From the NCBI GenBank assembly GCA_038233815.1, contig JBBSVE010000076.1, positions 1 through 14,938 of the forward strand: DNA of 14,938 nt, in the 5' to 3' direction. The position numbers and the translations under genes were made by a program. Origin of the DNA: JBBSVE01 sp038233815 (GTDB lineage: Bacteria > Pseudomonadota > Alphaproteobacteria > Rhodobacterales > Rhodobacteraceae). The notes below the pieces were generated by a model. That model was not told the DNA's origin, ran no database searches, and saw only the letters and a program-made list of their open reading frames with translations. Shown here one piece after another: positions 1-7,879 of the stretch. The number at the start of each line of letters is the position of its first letter. The stretch's first letter is position 1.

Positions 1-47
1 AACTTCTTCCGTCCCGCCCGATCCGAGCGGCGTCTCTTCGTCGTCAT
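1..47 (-). CDS. Possible start of a minus-strand gene, cut by window edge
   Basis: An ATG at 47-45 on the minus strand is preceded by a perfect AGGAGG (58-53) with a 5-base spacer. It opens a frame that stays open to the window edge and encodes a very basic N-terminus (MTTKRRRSDRAGRKK). The ribosome binding site is the main evidence; 15 codons are too few to identify a product. If real, the gene is divergent from leuD, so leuC is not immediately upstream on the same strand. It could be a chance match. Confidence 0.35.
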   Translation of the reverse strand, partial: MTTKRRRSDRAGRKK

Positions 48-155
48 TGCAACCTCCTGTCTCAGAGTGTTGCGACGACCGGTTGAGACCGCCGTAGACT
101 CCCGATGGCTTTGCCTGTAGGCGTTTCCGCGGATTTCTTCAGGGATCAGGACACG
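48..155 (+). promoter_or_regulatory. leuD leader and possible divergent promoter region
   Basis: This 108-bp gap lies between a possible minus-strand gene start and leuD. A weak sigma70-like pair is TTGCGA (70-75) and TAGACT (95-100) with a 19-bp spacer, longer than ideal. I see no riboswitch, leader peptide with leucine codons, or attenuator hairpin. A weak AGG-rich stretch at 141-150 probably serves as the leuD ribosome binding site. Confidence 0.25.
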
Positions 156-761
156 ATGGACAGCTTCACGACCCTCACCGGCATCGCCGCACCCATGCCG
201 CTCGTCAACATCGACACCGACATGATCATCCCCAAGCAGTTCCTGAAGACCATCGCGCGAACGGGTCTGGGCAAGAACCTCTTCGACGAGATGCGGTTCA
301 CACAGGACGGCGCGGAGATCCCCGAGTTCGTGCTGAACCGCCCGGCCTGGCGCCATGCCGAGGTGATCGTCGCGGGCGACAATTTCGGCTGCGGCTCGTC
401 GCGCGAACATGCCCCCTGGGCGCTTCGGGACTTCGGCATCCGGGCGGTGATCGCCACGTCCTTCGCGGATATCTTCTACAACAACTGCTTCAAGAACGGC
501 ATCCTCCCCATCGTCCTGCCGAAGGAGGCGGTCGATGCGCTGATGGAGGATGCGTCGAAGGGCCAGAATGCGCGCATGACCGTGGATCTGCCGGCACAGA
601 CCGTGACCACCTCGGACGGGCAGGTCTTTGCCTTCGAGGTCGATCCGCACCGCAAGCACTGCCTCCTGAACGGGCTCGACGACATCAGCCTCACGATGGA
701 GAAGTCGGCCGCAATCGACAGCTACGAGACCTCGACCGCAGCCGCGCGCCCTTGGGTCTGA
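156..761 (+). CDS. leuD: 3-isopropylmalate dehydratase small subunit (LeuD)
   Basis: Small (swivel-domain) subunit of isopropylmalate isomerase. With LeuC it converts 2-isopropylmalate to 3-isopropylmalate in leucine biosynthesis in the cytoplasm. The 201-aa product has the family signatures NIDTDMIIP (18-26), GCGSSREHAPWAL (78-90) and YNNCFKNGILP (108-118). The GSSREHAPWAL loop takes part in substrate binding. The frame is open 17 codons upstream to 105, but ATG 156 (MDSFTTLTG) matches the usual N-terminus and family length. leuC is not in the window. leuB lies downstream after one intervening gene, an order common in Rhodobacteraceae. I see no anomalies. Confidence 0.97.
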   Translation: MDSFTTLTGIAAPMPLVNIDTDMIIPKQFLKTIARTGLGKNLFDEMRFTQDGAEIPEFVLNRPAWRHAEVIVAGDNFGCGSSREHAPWALRDFGIRAVIATSFADIFYNNCFKNGILPIVLPKEAVDALMEDASKGQNARMTVDLPAQTVTTSDGQVFAFEVDPHRKHCLLNGLDDISLTMEKSAAIDSYETSTAAARPWV

Positions 762-843
762 CGCTGGTTCGAAGATGTCGTTAACCAAGCGTTAGGACCG
801 TTCGCGCCATCATCGGGGGGTGGCTGCGAAGGACTTTGCACGA

Positions 844-1932
844 ATGAACCTTTCGGATCGAGCGCGCGGGGTGGCCGGACCCGGCCGGGCCGTCGGTCTG
901 GTGGGTGCGCTGATCCTCTGGATGGCGCTGCCCTGCGTCTCCGGCCCGCTGCGGGTGGCCTACTGGGATGTAGAGCTGAACCGCCGCGGTCCGGGGCTTT
1001 TGTTGCAGGACATCCAGCGCGGCAAGGACCCGCAGCTCGCGGCTGTCCTGTCGGTGGCGAAGCAACTGGACGCCGATATCCTCGTGTTGTCGGGGATCGA
1101 CTACGATCACGACGGCATTGCGCTGGGGGCTTTCGCGGATCGGCTTGGCCGCGCAGGCAGCCCCTATCCCTACCGGTTCACGCGACGGCCCAACACCGGG
1201 CTTGCCACCGGGCTCGATCTCGACGGCGACGGGCGGCTCGGCGGGCCGGGGGATGCGCAGGGCTGGGGCCGGTTCTCCGGCGAAGGCGGGCTTGCGGTGC
1301 TGTCGCGCCTGCCGTTCGACACGGCGGCCTTCCGGGATTTCAGTGGCTTTCTCTGGCGCGACCTGCCCGGTGCTTTGCTGCCACCGGGGGCCGACGAGCG
1401 CGCGATGGCGGTGCAGCGGCTGTCGACCACCGCACACTGGGCCTTGCCGGTGATGCTGCCGGACGGGCGGCGGCTGACGCTGCTTCTGTGGCACGCCACG
1501 CCGCCGGTGTTCGACGGGCCGGAGGATCGCAACGGACGGCGCAACCATGACGAGGCCGCCTTCTGGCTGCGGCTTCTGGCGGGCGATCTGGACGTGCCGG
1601 CGCCGGAACCGCCGTTCGTGCTGGCGGGAACGGCCAACCTCGACACCGTGGCAGGCGACGGACGCCCCGATGCGCTGGAGGCGCTGATGGCGAGCCCGAA
1701 GCTGCAGAACCCCGCGCCGCGCGGCACCTCGGGCGAGACCGCGCTCGCCACCGCCGATTTCAGCGCGAGAGAGGGACCGGGGCGGCTGCGGGTGGACTAT
1801 ATGCTGCCCTCCGCCGATCTGACCGTGGCGGGTGCCGCCGTGCTCTGGCCAAAGGCGGGCGATCCGCTGGCGGAGACTTTGGTCACCGCCTCGCGCCACC
1901 GGCCTGTCACGGTCGACCTGATGGTGCCGTGA
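844..1932 (+). CDS. Endonuclease/exonuclease/phosphatase-family protein, exported or membrane-anchored
   Basis: A 362-aa protein with a hydrophobic N-terminal segment (about 15-33) consistent with a signal peptide or anchor; there is no good lipobox. The rest resembles the EEP (DNase I-like metallohydrolase) fold: the first strand VAYWDVEL (38-45), AGTANLD (the GxxNxD signature, about 268-274) and a terminal SRHRPV around 350-355 that supplies the catalytic His. The first motif has Asp (WDVE) where many EEP enzymes have Asn, so activity is uncertain. The intact 'NRRGPGLLLQDI' stretch is typical of the Rhodobacteraceae subfamily found beside leu genes. ATG 844 is preferred over GTG 820 because GAAGGA lies about 10 bases upstream. 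The substrate is unknown, and no role in leucine synthesis is established. Confidence 0.82.
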   Translation: MNLSDRARGVAGPGRAVGLVGALILWMALPCVSGPLRVAYWDVELNRRGPGLLLQDIQRGKDPQLAAVLSVAKQLDADILVLSGIDYDHDGIALGAFADRLGRAGSPYPYRFTRRPNTGLATGLDLDGDGRLGGPGDAQGWGRFSGEGGLAVLSRLPFDTAAFRDFSGFLWRDLPGALLPPGADERAMAVQRLSTTAHWALPVMLPDGRRLTLLLWHATPPVFDGPEDRNGRRNHDEAAFWLRLLAGDLDVPAPEPPFVLAGTANLDTVAGDGRPDALEALMASPKLQNPAPRGTSGETALATADFSAREGPGRLRVDYMLPSADLTVAGAAVLWPKAGDPLAETLVTASRHRPVTVDLMVP

Positions 1933-2002
1933 GGCCGCCGCCTTGACCGCTCCCGCCCGACCCGCTACCCCTCGCGCACCCCGTCCGCAGAGGAGCATCC
2001 CC

Positions 2003-3097
2003 ATGGCCAATCCCTCCCTCCTCATCCTCGCCGGAGACGGCATCGGACCCGAAGTCATGGCGGAGGTGAAGAAGGTCATCCGCTGGATGGGCGAGCATCG
2101 CGGCGTCACCTTCGACGTGACCGAGGATCTGGTCGGCGGCTGCGCCTACGACCGCCACGGAACGCCGCTCCATGATGACACGATGGCGAAGGCGATGGCG
2201 GTGGATGCGGTCCTTCTCGGTGCCGTCGGGGGGCCGCAATATGACGGGCTCGACTTTTCCCTGAAGCCGGAGCGGGGGCTGTTGCGCCTGCGCAAGGAGA
2301 TGGACCTCTACTCCAACCTCCGTCCCGCGCAATGTTTCGACGCGCTGGCCGACCATTCCTCCCTGAAGCGGGAGGTGGTGGCGGGCCTCGACATAATGAT
2401 CGTGCGGGAACTGACCTCCGGCGTCTATTTCGGCGAGCCGCGCGGCATCTTCACCGAAGGCAACGAGCGCGTCGGAATCAACACCCAGCGCTACACCGAG
2501 AGCGAGATCGCCCGCGTCGCCCGCTCTGCCTTCGAGCTTGCGCGAAAGCGCGGCAACCGGCTCTGCTCGATGGAGAAGGCCAACGTGATGGAATCGGGCA
2601 TCCTCTGGCGCGAGGTGGTCACCAAGGTCCATGACGAGGATTATCCCGATGTGGAGCTTACGCACATGTATGCCGACGCGGGGGCGATGCAGCTGACGCG
2701 CTGGCCCAAGCAGTTCGACGTGATCGTGACGGACAACCTCTTTGGCGATCTGCTGTCCGATCTGGCCGCAATGCTGACCGGCAGCCTCGGGATGCTGCCA
2801 TCGGCGAGCCTCGGCGCGGTGGGTGCGAATGGCCGGCCGAAGGCGCTCTACGAGCCAGTGCACGGCTCCGCCCCCGATATCGCGGGGCAGGGCAAGGCCA
2901 ATCCGATCGCCTCGTTCCTCAGCTTCGCGATGGCGCTGCGCTATTCGTTCGACAGGGGCGAGGATGCGACGCGGGTCGAGACGGCGGTGAAGACGGTGCT
3001 GGAAAACGGCCTGCGCACGGCAGATCTGGCGGGGGCGGAGGGCGTGGAGCCGGTCTCCACCGCCGAGATGGGCGATGCGATCATCGCGGCGCTCTGA
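2003..3097 (+). CDS. leuB: 3-isopropylmalate dehydrogenase (LeuB)
   Basis: NAD-dependent oxidative decarboxylation of 3-isopropylmalate to 2-oxoisocaproate, the third leucine-specific step; a cytoplasmic homodimer. The product is 364 aa, close to the usual length. It has GDGIGPEVM (11-19), the substrate-binding LLRLRKEMDLYSNLRP (93-108), RELTSGVYFGEPRG (135-148), catalytic Lys192 in MEKANVMESG, and metal-binding aspartates at 225, 249 and 253 (VTDNLFGDLLSD). The coenzyme loop is GSAPDIAGQGKANP. ATG 2003 is chosen because AGGAG lies at 1991-1995 with a 7-base spacer; the frame is open upstream to 1943. Its stop codon is only 3 bp from the stop of the convergent aldehyde dehydrogenase gene. Confidence 0.97.
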   Translation: MANPSLLILAGDGIGPEVMAEVKKVIRWMGEHRGVTFDVTEDLVGGCAYDRHGTPLHDDTMAKAMAVDAVLLGAVGGPQYDGLDFSLKPERGLLRLRKEMDLYSNLRPAQCFDALADHSSLKREVVAGLDIMIVRELTSGVYFGEPRGIFTEGNERVGINTQRYTESEIARVARSAFELARKRGNRLCSMEKANVMESGILWREVVTKVHDEDYPDVELTHMYADAGAMQLTRWPKQFDVIVTDNLFGDLLSDLAAMLTGSLGMLPSASLGAVGANGRPKALYEPVHGSAPDIAGQGKANPIASFLSFAMALRYSFDRGEDATRVETAVKTVLENGLRTADLAGAEGVEPVSTAEMGDAIIAAL

Positions 3098-3100
3098 CCG

Positions 3101-4453
3101 CTACATCCGGGACAGGATACGGCGCACGACGTCCCCGTAAGGTGGCACCAGCGCCCTTGTCCATCGCCCCTGCGCCACGGTCAGGACAGCGCGTTCGTGG
3201 CTGAACGCCAGCAGGCCGCGGTCGCCGTGATAAGCGCCCATCCCCGACGTGCCGATGCCGCCAAAGGGCAGATCGTGCAACGCCAGATGCAGAATCGTGC
3301 CGTTCACGGCCGCCCCGCCGGACCGGATCCGCGCGACGTGGGCGCGCGCGGCCGCAGCGTCGCGCCCGAAGGCATAGAGCGCCAATGGCGGGTCGCCTCC
3401 GTTGATCCGCGCCACGGTCTCGTCAAGCATGTCATACTCGCGGATCGGCAGGATCGGGCCGAAGATCTCCTCCTCCGCGAGGGGGCCAGTCTCGGGCGGG
3501 TCCAGCACCACCGTGGGCGGCATCCGGTTTGGCAATCCGGGTCCGGTGGACAGCACTTCGCCGCCATCCTTCAGCATCGCGGCGAGGCGGGCGGCATGCG
3601 CCGGATCGACGAGGGCGGTATAGTCGCGCGGATCGGTCAGGAACCCGCGTGCCACGTCAAGAAGCGCCTCCGCCCACGCCCGGCCCGTGCCTCGCGGCAC
3701 CAGCAGATAATCCGGCGCTACGCAGGTCTGGCCGGCGCTGAACCATTTCCCCCAGCCGACGAGCGGCGCATGAACGGCAGGGTCCGCGTCGGGCATCATG
3801 ATGCAGGGGCTCTTGCCGCCGAGTTCCAGTGTGACCGGGGTGAGGTTGCGCGCCGCGGCCTCCGCCACCAGCCGCCCGGTCGCGGTCGAGCCGGTGAAGA
3901 AGAGATGGTCGAACGGCAACGCCGCAAATGCCTTCGCCACGGCCGCATCGCCGGCGATGACGCGCACCTCGTCGGGGGGGAAGACCTCGGCCACCAACCG
4001 CTCCAGCAAGGCGGCGGTCGCGGGCGTGCGCTCCGACGGTTTCAGCAGGACGCGGTTTCCGGCGGCGATGGCGGTGGCCAGCGGCAACAGCGCCAGTTGC
4101 ACCGGATAGTTCCAGGGCGACAGGATGCCGACGACGCCCTTTGGCTCCCGCCAGACCTCGGTCCGTCCGGGCAGGGGGCGCAGGACATGGCCGATGCGGG
4201 GCCGCGCCCAGCCGGGCAACCGGCGGATCAGGTGGCGGATGGCGTCGCAGGTGAAGGCGACCTCCGCCACTTCCGTCTCCAGCGCCGCACGATGGCCGAA
4301 ATCCTGCGAGACGGTCGCCACGATCTCCGCCTGCCGGGTGCGGAGCGCGGTCCGAAGGGTGCGTAGCCGCGCGATGCGCGCGCGGACCGGCGGCACGGTG
4401 TCGAGGCTGAAAGCGGCGCGCAGGGCACCAAAGGGGAGGGCGGGGTCGGTCAC
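3101..4453 (-). CDS. Aldehyde dehydrogenase, probable C30 carotenoid aldehyde oxidation
   Basis: A 450-aa NAD(P)-dependent aldehyde dehydrogenase of the compact class-3/coniferyl-aldehyde type. Visible are SPWNYP with catalytic Asn115, FTGST (186-190), TLELGGKSP with Glu210, GQTCVAPDY with nucleophile Cys244, and EIFGP (329-333). It is the last gene of the left arm. GTG 4453 overlaps the glycosyltransferase stop as GTGA, and GGAG lies about 12 bases upstream. An in-frame ATG at 4480 (MARAELRFP) is the alternative start but has no visible ribosome binding site. By context it would oxidise a terminal C30 aldehyde to the acid, the role of AldH in staphyloxanthin synthesis. From sequence alone it could equally be a general aromatic or fatty aldehyde dehydrogenase. 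Confidence 0.88.
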   Translation of the reverse strand: MTDPALPFGALRAAFSLDTVPPVRARIARLRTLRTALRTRQAEIVATVSQDFGHRAALETEVAEVAFTCDAIRHLIRRLPGWARPRIGHVLRPLPGRTEVWREPKGVVGILSPWNYPVQLALLPLATAIAAGNRVLLKPSERTPATAALLERLVAEVFPPDEVRVIAGDAAVAKAFAALPFDHLFFTGSTATGRLVAEAAARNLTPVTLELGGKSPCIMMPDADPAVHAPLVGWGKWFSAGQTCVAPDYLLVPRGTGRAWAEALLDVARGFLTDPRDYTALVDPAHAARLAAMLKDGGEVLSTGPGLPNRMPPTVVLDPPETGPLAEEEIFGPILPIREYDMLDETVARINGGDPPLALYAFGRDAAAARAHVARIRSGGAAVNGTILHLALHDLPFGGIGTSGMGAYHGDRGLLAFSHERAVLTVAQGRWTRALVPPYGDVVRRILSRM

Positions 4454-5583
4454 TGGAAATCGTAGCTCCGCCCGCGCCATGTCGTGCGCCCGCCGCGACG
4501 CGCGCTCACCAGCGCCGACCACTGGATCGCCAGCGTGATGCACACACCCACGGGATGAAGCAGCACCGACAGCACGGGCTGGCGCATGCGGACGGCCAAG
4601 GCGATGCGCGCGGCGAGCACCAGAACGATGGCGAGTGCGGAGAGGGCGGCGGCCACCCCGTTCCCCGCGACCCCGGCTATCGCCAGCAGCAGCCAAGGCG
4701 CCACGTGCCCGCCGAACAGAAGGAGCGTCCAGACGAGGAGCCCCGGAAGCCGGGCCATCCCCTCGGTCGCGTTCTTGGTGAAGCCGGACCAGATCCCGGC
4801 CCAGCTGTCATACATCCGGCAGGACGCGAGCGGGGTCGCGTCCACGATATCCGTGCGCCCGCCCGACTGCCGGATATTGCGCGGCAAATTCAGCCCGTCG
4901 TGCATCAAATGCCGGAAGGCGGCATGCCCGCCTGCCTTGGCATAGGCATCGGCGCGCACCATCATCAACTGACCGCAGCCCGCGGCGAAACCCGGCGACG
5001 GCGACGTGCGCGCCATGCGGAGCGGCAGATAGCCCAGAAGCACCACGAGGATCTGCGGTATGACGACCGCCTCGGCCAGCGACCCCGTGATCTGGCACGG
5101 AAAGCCGGAGACGAAATCCAGATCGTCCCGCGCCATCTCTGAGCCCATCCGCGCCGTCGCATCCGGGGCCAAGCGCACGTCCGCATCGACGAACAGCCAC
5201 ACCGGATGCCGGGCCGCCTGGGAGAGCTGGTGGCAGGCATGCTGCTTGCCGTTCCACCCGGCGGGGAGTGCTGCACCCTGCAACAGCCGCACGCGGGGGT
5301 CGCGCGCCGCCTCGGCCGCGACGATGGTAGCGGTGGCATCGGTGGAGCCGTCGTCGAGGATCACGACCTCCACCGCGACCCCGGTCTGCGCCAGCGCCGC
5401 CGCGATGGCACCGGGCATGTTCGCCGCCTCGTCGCGCGCGGGGATCAGGACCGAGACGGCGGCCCCCCCTGCCCCCACCTCCGGCGCGCGAAAGACCGAC
5501 AGGTTGATCGCGGTCATCACCGCATAGAGCGCGGCCAGCACCAGCGCCACGAGCGCCGCCCCGACAAGGACCGTCGCCATCAT
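4450..5583 (-). CDS. Membrane family 2 glycosyltransferase, CrtQ-like
   Basis: A 377-aa protein with an N-terminal membrane segment (about 3-29), a GT-A catalytic domain and C-terminal hydrophobic helices. Motifs seen are SVLIPARDEA (44-53), LDDGSTD (76-82), the metal/nucleotide-sugar DAD at 133-135, AGCGQLMMVR and HDGLNLPRNIRQSG. Length and layout match both staphyloxanthin CrtQ and hopanoid-associated HpnB glycosyltransferases. Its place in a carotenoid operon with no hopanoid cyclase favours the former. The expected role is to put a sugar on a C30 carotenoic acid at the inner membrane. The start is the first of two adjacent ATGs (5583), which forms an ATGA overlap with the acyltransferase stop. 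Sugar donor and acceptor cannot be read from the sequence. Confidence 0.85.
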   Translation of the reverse strand: MMATVLVGAALVALVLAALYAVMTAINLSVFRAPEVGAGGAAVSVLIPARDEAANMPGAIAAALAQTGVAVEVVILDDGSTDATATIVAAEAARDPRVRLLQGAALPAGWNGKQHACHQLSQAARHPVWLFVDADVRLAPDATARMGSEMARDDLDFVSGFPCQITGSLAEAVVIPQILVVLLGYLPLRMARTSPSPGFAAGCGQLMMVRADAYAKAGGHAAFRHLMHDGLNLPRNIRQSGGRTDIVDATPLASCRMYDSWAGIWSGFTKNATEGMARLPGLLVWTLLLFGGHVAPWLLLAIAGVAGNGVAAALSALAIVLVLAARIALAVRMRQPVLSVLLHPVGVCITLAIQWSALVSARRGGRTTWRGRSYDFQ

Positions 5584-6365
5584 TCCCGCGCATCCGGCAG
5601 ATGCTCGTCGCGGTAGTCGCGGCCCGTGACGGCAGCCGTCAGGCGCGACCAGCCGCCATAGATCCCACCGACGCCGTTGCGCCCGCCCAGAAGCGTCTCG
5701 AATGCCGCCGGATCGCGCGCTGCGGCCCCGGCGGCGAGGCGACCCGCAGCCTCCTGCAACGCCGCCTCCAGCCTCTCCTCGTTCGACTCGGCGGCGATCA
5801 TAGGGGTGCCGAAGGCGGCGAGCGCCTCGGGCCGCTTTTCGGACCAGAACGGATATTCGAGCGCCAGCGGCATTGCCACCACGTCCGGCGCGCGAGCCAG
5901 AAGGCGGGCGAGACCGCGCTCCAGCACGACCGGCGTGCGTGGATCGGCGAAGGCGCCTTGTGCTGTCAGCCAGATGATGTGGCGAGGGTCGGACAGGATA
6001 TGGCGACCCGTGCGCAGCAGACGCGCGGCTCCTGCAACCGATCCTGGCTCGATCCCGAAGATGCCGATTTTGCGCATGAAGCGATACCGCTCCAGCGCCG
6101 TCGACTCCATCGGGCCGAAGAACGGACGCCCCGGAAACAGGATCGCGGAGAGGAAGATGAAGAAGGCAGGATCCCACCAGGACGGATGGTTGGCGTAAAG
6201 CACCAGCGCCCGGCCGGGGGGCAGTGCGGGCAGGCCCGGGCGCAACAACCGGACGGCGCGGAAGTTGCGCCGCATCTGGCGCCGCATGACGCCGGTGAAG
6301 AACCGCGTCGCCGCCTCGGACCGGAGGGCGACCGGATCGTCGCGGTCGCCCCCGGGTCGGTTCAT
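5580..6365 (-). CDS. PlsC-type 1-acyl-glycerol-phosphate-like acyltransferase, probable carotenoid glycoside acylation
   Basis: A 261-aa lysophospholipid-acyltransferase superfamily protein. It contains the catalytic HX4D box in YANHPSWWDP (57-66; His60, Asp65), followed by FGPMES and GIFGIEPGS (about 83-109). TAQGAFADPR (134-143) stands where phospholipid acyltransferases have the EGTR-type block, so the acceptor pocket differs from housekeeping PlsC. It is joined to both neighbours by ATGA overlaps (6362-6365 and 5580-5583), showing one transcription and translation unit. By analogy with staphyloxanthin CrtO, which does the same job although not of the classical PlsC type, it would esterify the carotenoid sugar with a fatty acyl group. 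That assignment is from context; the enzyme class is from sequence. Confidence 0.85.
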   Translation of the reverse strand: MNRPGGDRDDPVALRSEAATRFFTGVMRRQMRRNFRAVRLLRPGLPALPPGRALVLYANHPSWWDPAFFIFLSAILFPGRPFFGPMESTALERYRFMRKIGIFGIEPGSVAGAARLLRTGRHILSDPRHIIWLTAQGAFADPRTPVVLERGLARLLARAPDVVAMPLALEYPFWSEKRPEALAAFGTPMIAAESNEERLEAALQEAAGRLAAGAAARDPAAFETLLGGRNGVGGIYGGWSRLTAAVTGRDYRDEHLPDARE

Positions 6366-7879
6366 TCCGCTGCCACCGGACCGTTCGCGCGTGCGTCCGA
6401 ATCGAGGCTGTCCGCCGCGATCCAGCCCGACATCAGCGCCATCGGCATCCCCGCCCCCGGATGCGCCGATCCGCCCGCGAGATAGAGCCCCTCCACCTGA
6501 CGCGACCGGTTGCCGGGCTTGAACGCGCCCAGAACACGCCCGTGTGAGGCCAGCCCGTAAATCGCGCCGTCGAGCACGTTGTAGCGGTCGTGGATGTCCT
6601 GCGGGGTCAGCACGCGTTCGGTCACGATGCGGGACTGGATATCCTCCATCCCCGCGGTGCGGCCCAGTTTGTCGAGGATCACGCGGCGGTAGTCAGGCAG
6701 CATCGCCTTCCAGTCCTGACCGGGATGAAGATGCGGGGTGTGGACGAGGATGTAGAGCGCCTCGCCCCCCGGCGGAGCCACATCCGGGTCGGTGCGCGCC
6801 GGTGCGGCGATATAGGCGGTGGGGTCGGGCGCGGGCACGCCCTTGTCGTAGATCGCTGCGAACTCCTCCTCCGGGTCGCGGGAGAAGACGAAATTGTGGT
6901 GCGTCAGATGCTCGTAGGCGCGGTCGAGCCCGAGATAGAGCACGACGCCCGAACAGGCAGCCTCACGCTTGCGGCCCTTGGAGAAGTCACGCCAGACGTC
7001 GCCGCCGATCAACTCACGGTAGGTGCGCACCGAGTCCATGTTGGACACGATCCGGTCGAACGCCATCCGCTCGCCGCCCGCCATGACGGCGGTGGCCCGA
7101 CGGGCGTCGGTCTCAATCCCGGTGACGTCGACGCCGGTGCGGATATCGACGCCCAGATCCTCCGCCAGTCGGGTCAGTGCCAGCGGCACGGCACGGGTGC
7201 CGCCCATTGGATACCAGACCCCCTCCGCCGACTGCATCTGCGCAATGCCGCAGAGAACCGCCGGCGAGGCCAAGGGCGAGGAGCCGACATACTGGATGAA
7301 ATGCTCCAGCATCTGCGCCACGCGTGCGTCCTTCACGTCGCGCTTGATCTGCCCCGCCACGGTCCGGTGCATGCGCAGCGCCAGCACATCCTTGAGGGTC
7401 GACAGCGTCATGTTCTGCTTAAGGTTCATCGTGTCGCGCAGATCTTCGACCGAGCGCCAGAAGAAGAAGCGGTCCGATACGTCGGACAGCCGCGCCGCCA
7501 CCGTCATGAACCGATCAAACCCCTCGGCCGCGTCGGGCGAAAGCTTCGCGATCTCCGCCTTCGAGGCGGCATGATCGTCGCGCAAATCAAGCACCGTTCC
7601 GTCGTCGTAGAAACACCGCCACTGCGGGTCGAGCCGCCGGAGGTCGAGATGGTCCGCCAACTCGCGCCCCGCCTCGCGGAAGATCCGGTCCAGCACGCGC
7701 GGCATGGTCAGGATCGTGGGGCCCATGTCGAAGCGATAACCCCGGTCCTCGTGCAGCGCCGCCTTGCCGCCAAGCCAGTCGTTACGCTCCAGCAGCGTCA
7801 CGCGATGGCCGCGTGCCGCGAGCGTGCAGGCCGCGGCCAAGCCGCCAAGACCCGCCCCGATGATGCCGACGCTGCTCAT
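6362..7879 (-). CDS. CrtI/CrtN-family carotenoid desaturase or terminal oxidase (second copy)
   Basis: A 505-aa FAD-dependent phytoene-desaturase-family enzyme. It has the N-terminal dinucleotide fold IIGAGLGG (6-13), Glu31 binding the ribose, LGGKA (36-40), FDMGPT (50-55), and the C-terminal FAD signature GLYLAGGSAHPGAGMPMALMSG. This C-terminal form (AGGSxHPGxGxPMA) is like the CrtD-type branch and differs from that of the upstream paralogue (TGGGTHPGSGLP). The two genes are therefore divergent paralogues rather than a recent duplication. It overlaps the upstream gene by ATGA at 7876-7879. In this cluster it could carry out further desaturation or act like CrtP/CrtNb, oxidising a terminal methyl to the aldehyde used by the aldehyde dehydrogenase. 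Sequence alone does not decide which. Confidence 0.87.
   Translation of the reverse strand: MSSVGIIGAGLGGLAAACTLAARGHRVTLLERNDWLGGKAALHEDRGYRFDMGPTILTMPRVLDRIFREAGRELADHLDLRRLDPQWRCFYDDGTVLDLRDDHAASKAEIAKLSPDAAEGFDRFMTVAARLSDVSDRFFFWRSVEDLRDTMNLKQNMTLSTLKDVLALRMHRTVAGQIKRDVKDARVAQMLEHFIQYVGSSPLASPAVLCGIAQMQSAEGVWYPMGGTRAVPLALTRLAEDLGVDIRTGVDVTGIETDARRATAVMAGGERMAFDRIVSNMDSVRTYRELIGGDVWRDFSKGRKREAACSGVVLYLGLDRAYEHLTHHNFVFSRDPEEEFAAIYDKGVPAPDPTAYIAAPARTDPDVAPPGGEALYILVHTPHLHPGQDWKAMLPDYRRVILDKLGRTAGMEDIQSRIVTERVLTPQDIHDRYNVLDGAIYGLASHGRVLGAFKPGNRSRQVEGLYLAGGSAHPGAGMPMALMSGWIAADSLDSDARANGPVAAE

Noticed and set aside
781..2109. Long minus-strand open frame antisense to the EEP gene and leuB
   Set aside because: Arg/Pro/Gln/His-rich low-information translation typical of the reverse frame of GC-rich genes; it overlaps two well-supported genes and shows no family motif.
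3197..4366. 389-codon plus-strand open frame antisense to the aldehyde dehydrogenase
   Set aside because: The opposite strand carries all aldehyde dehydrogenase motifs; this frame is compositionally biased and lacks recognisable domains.
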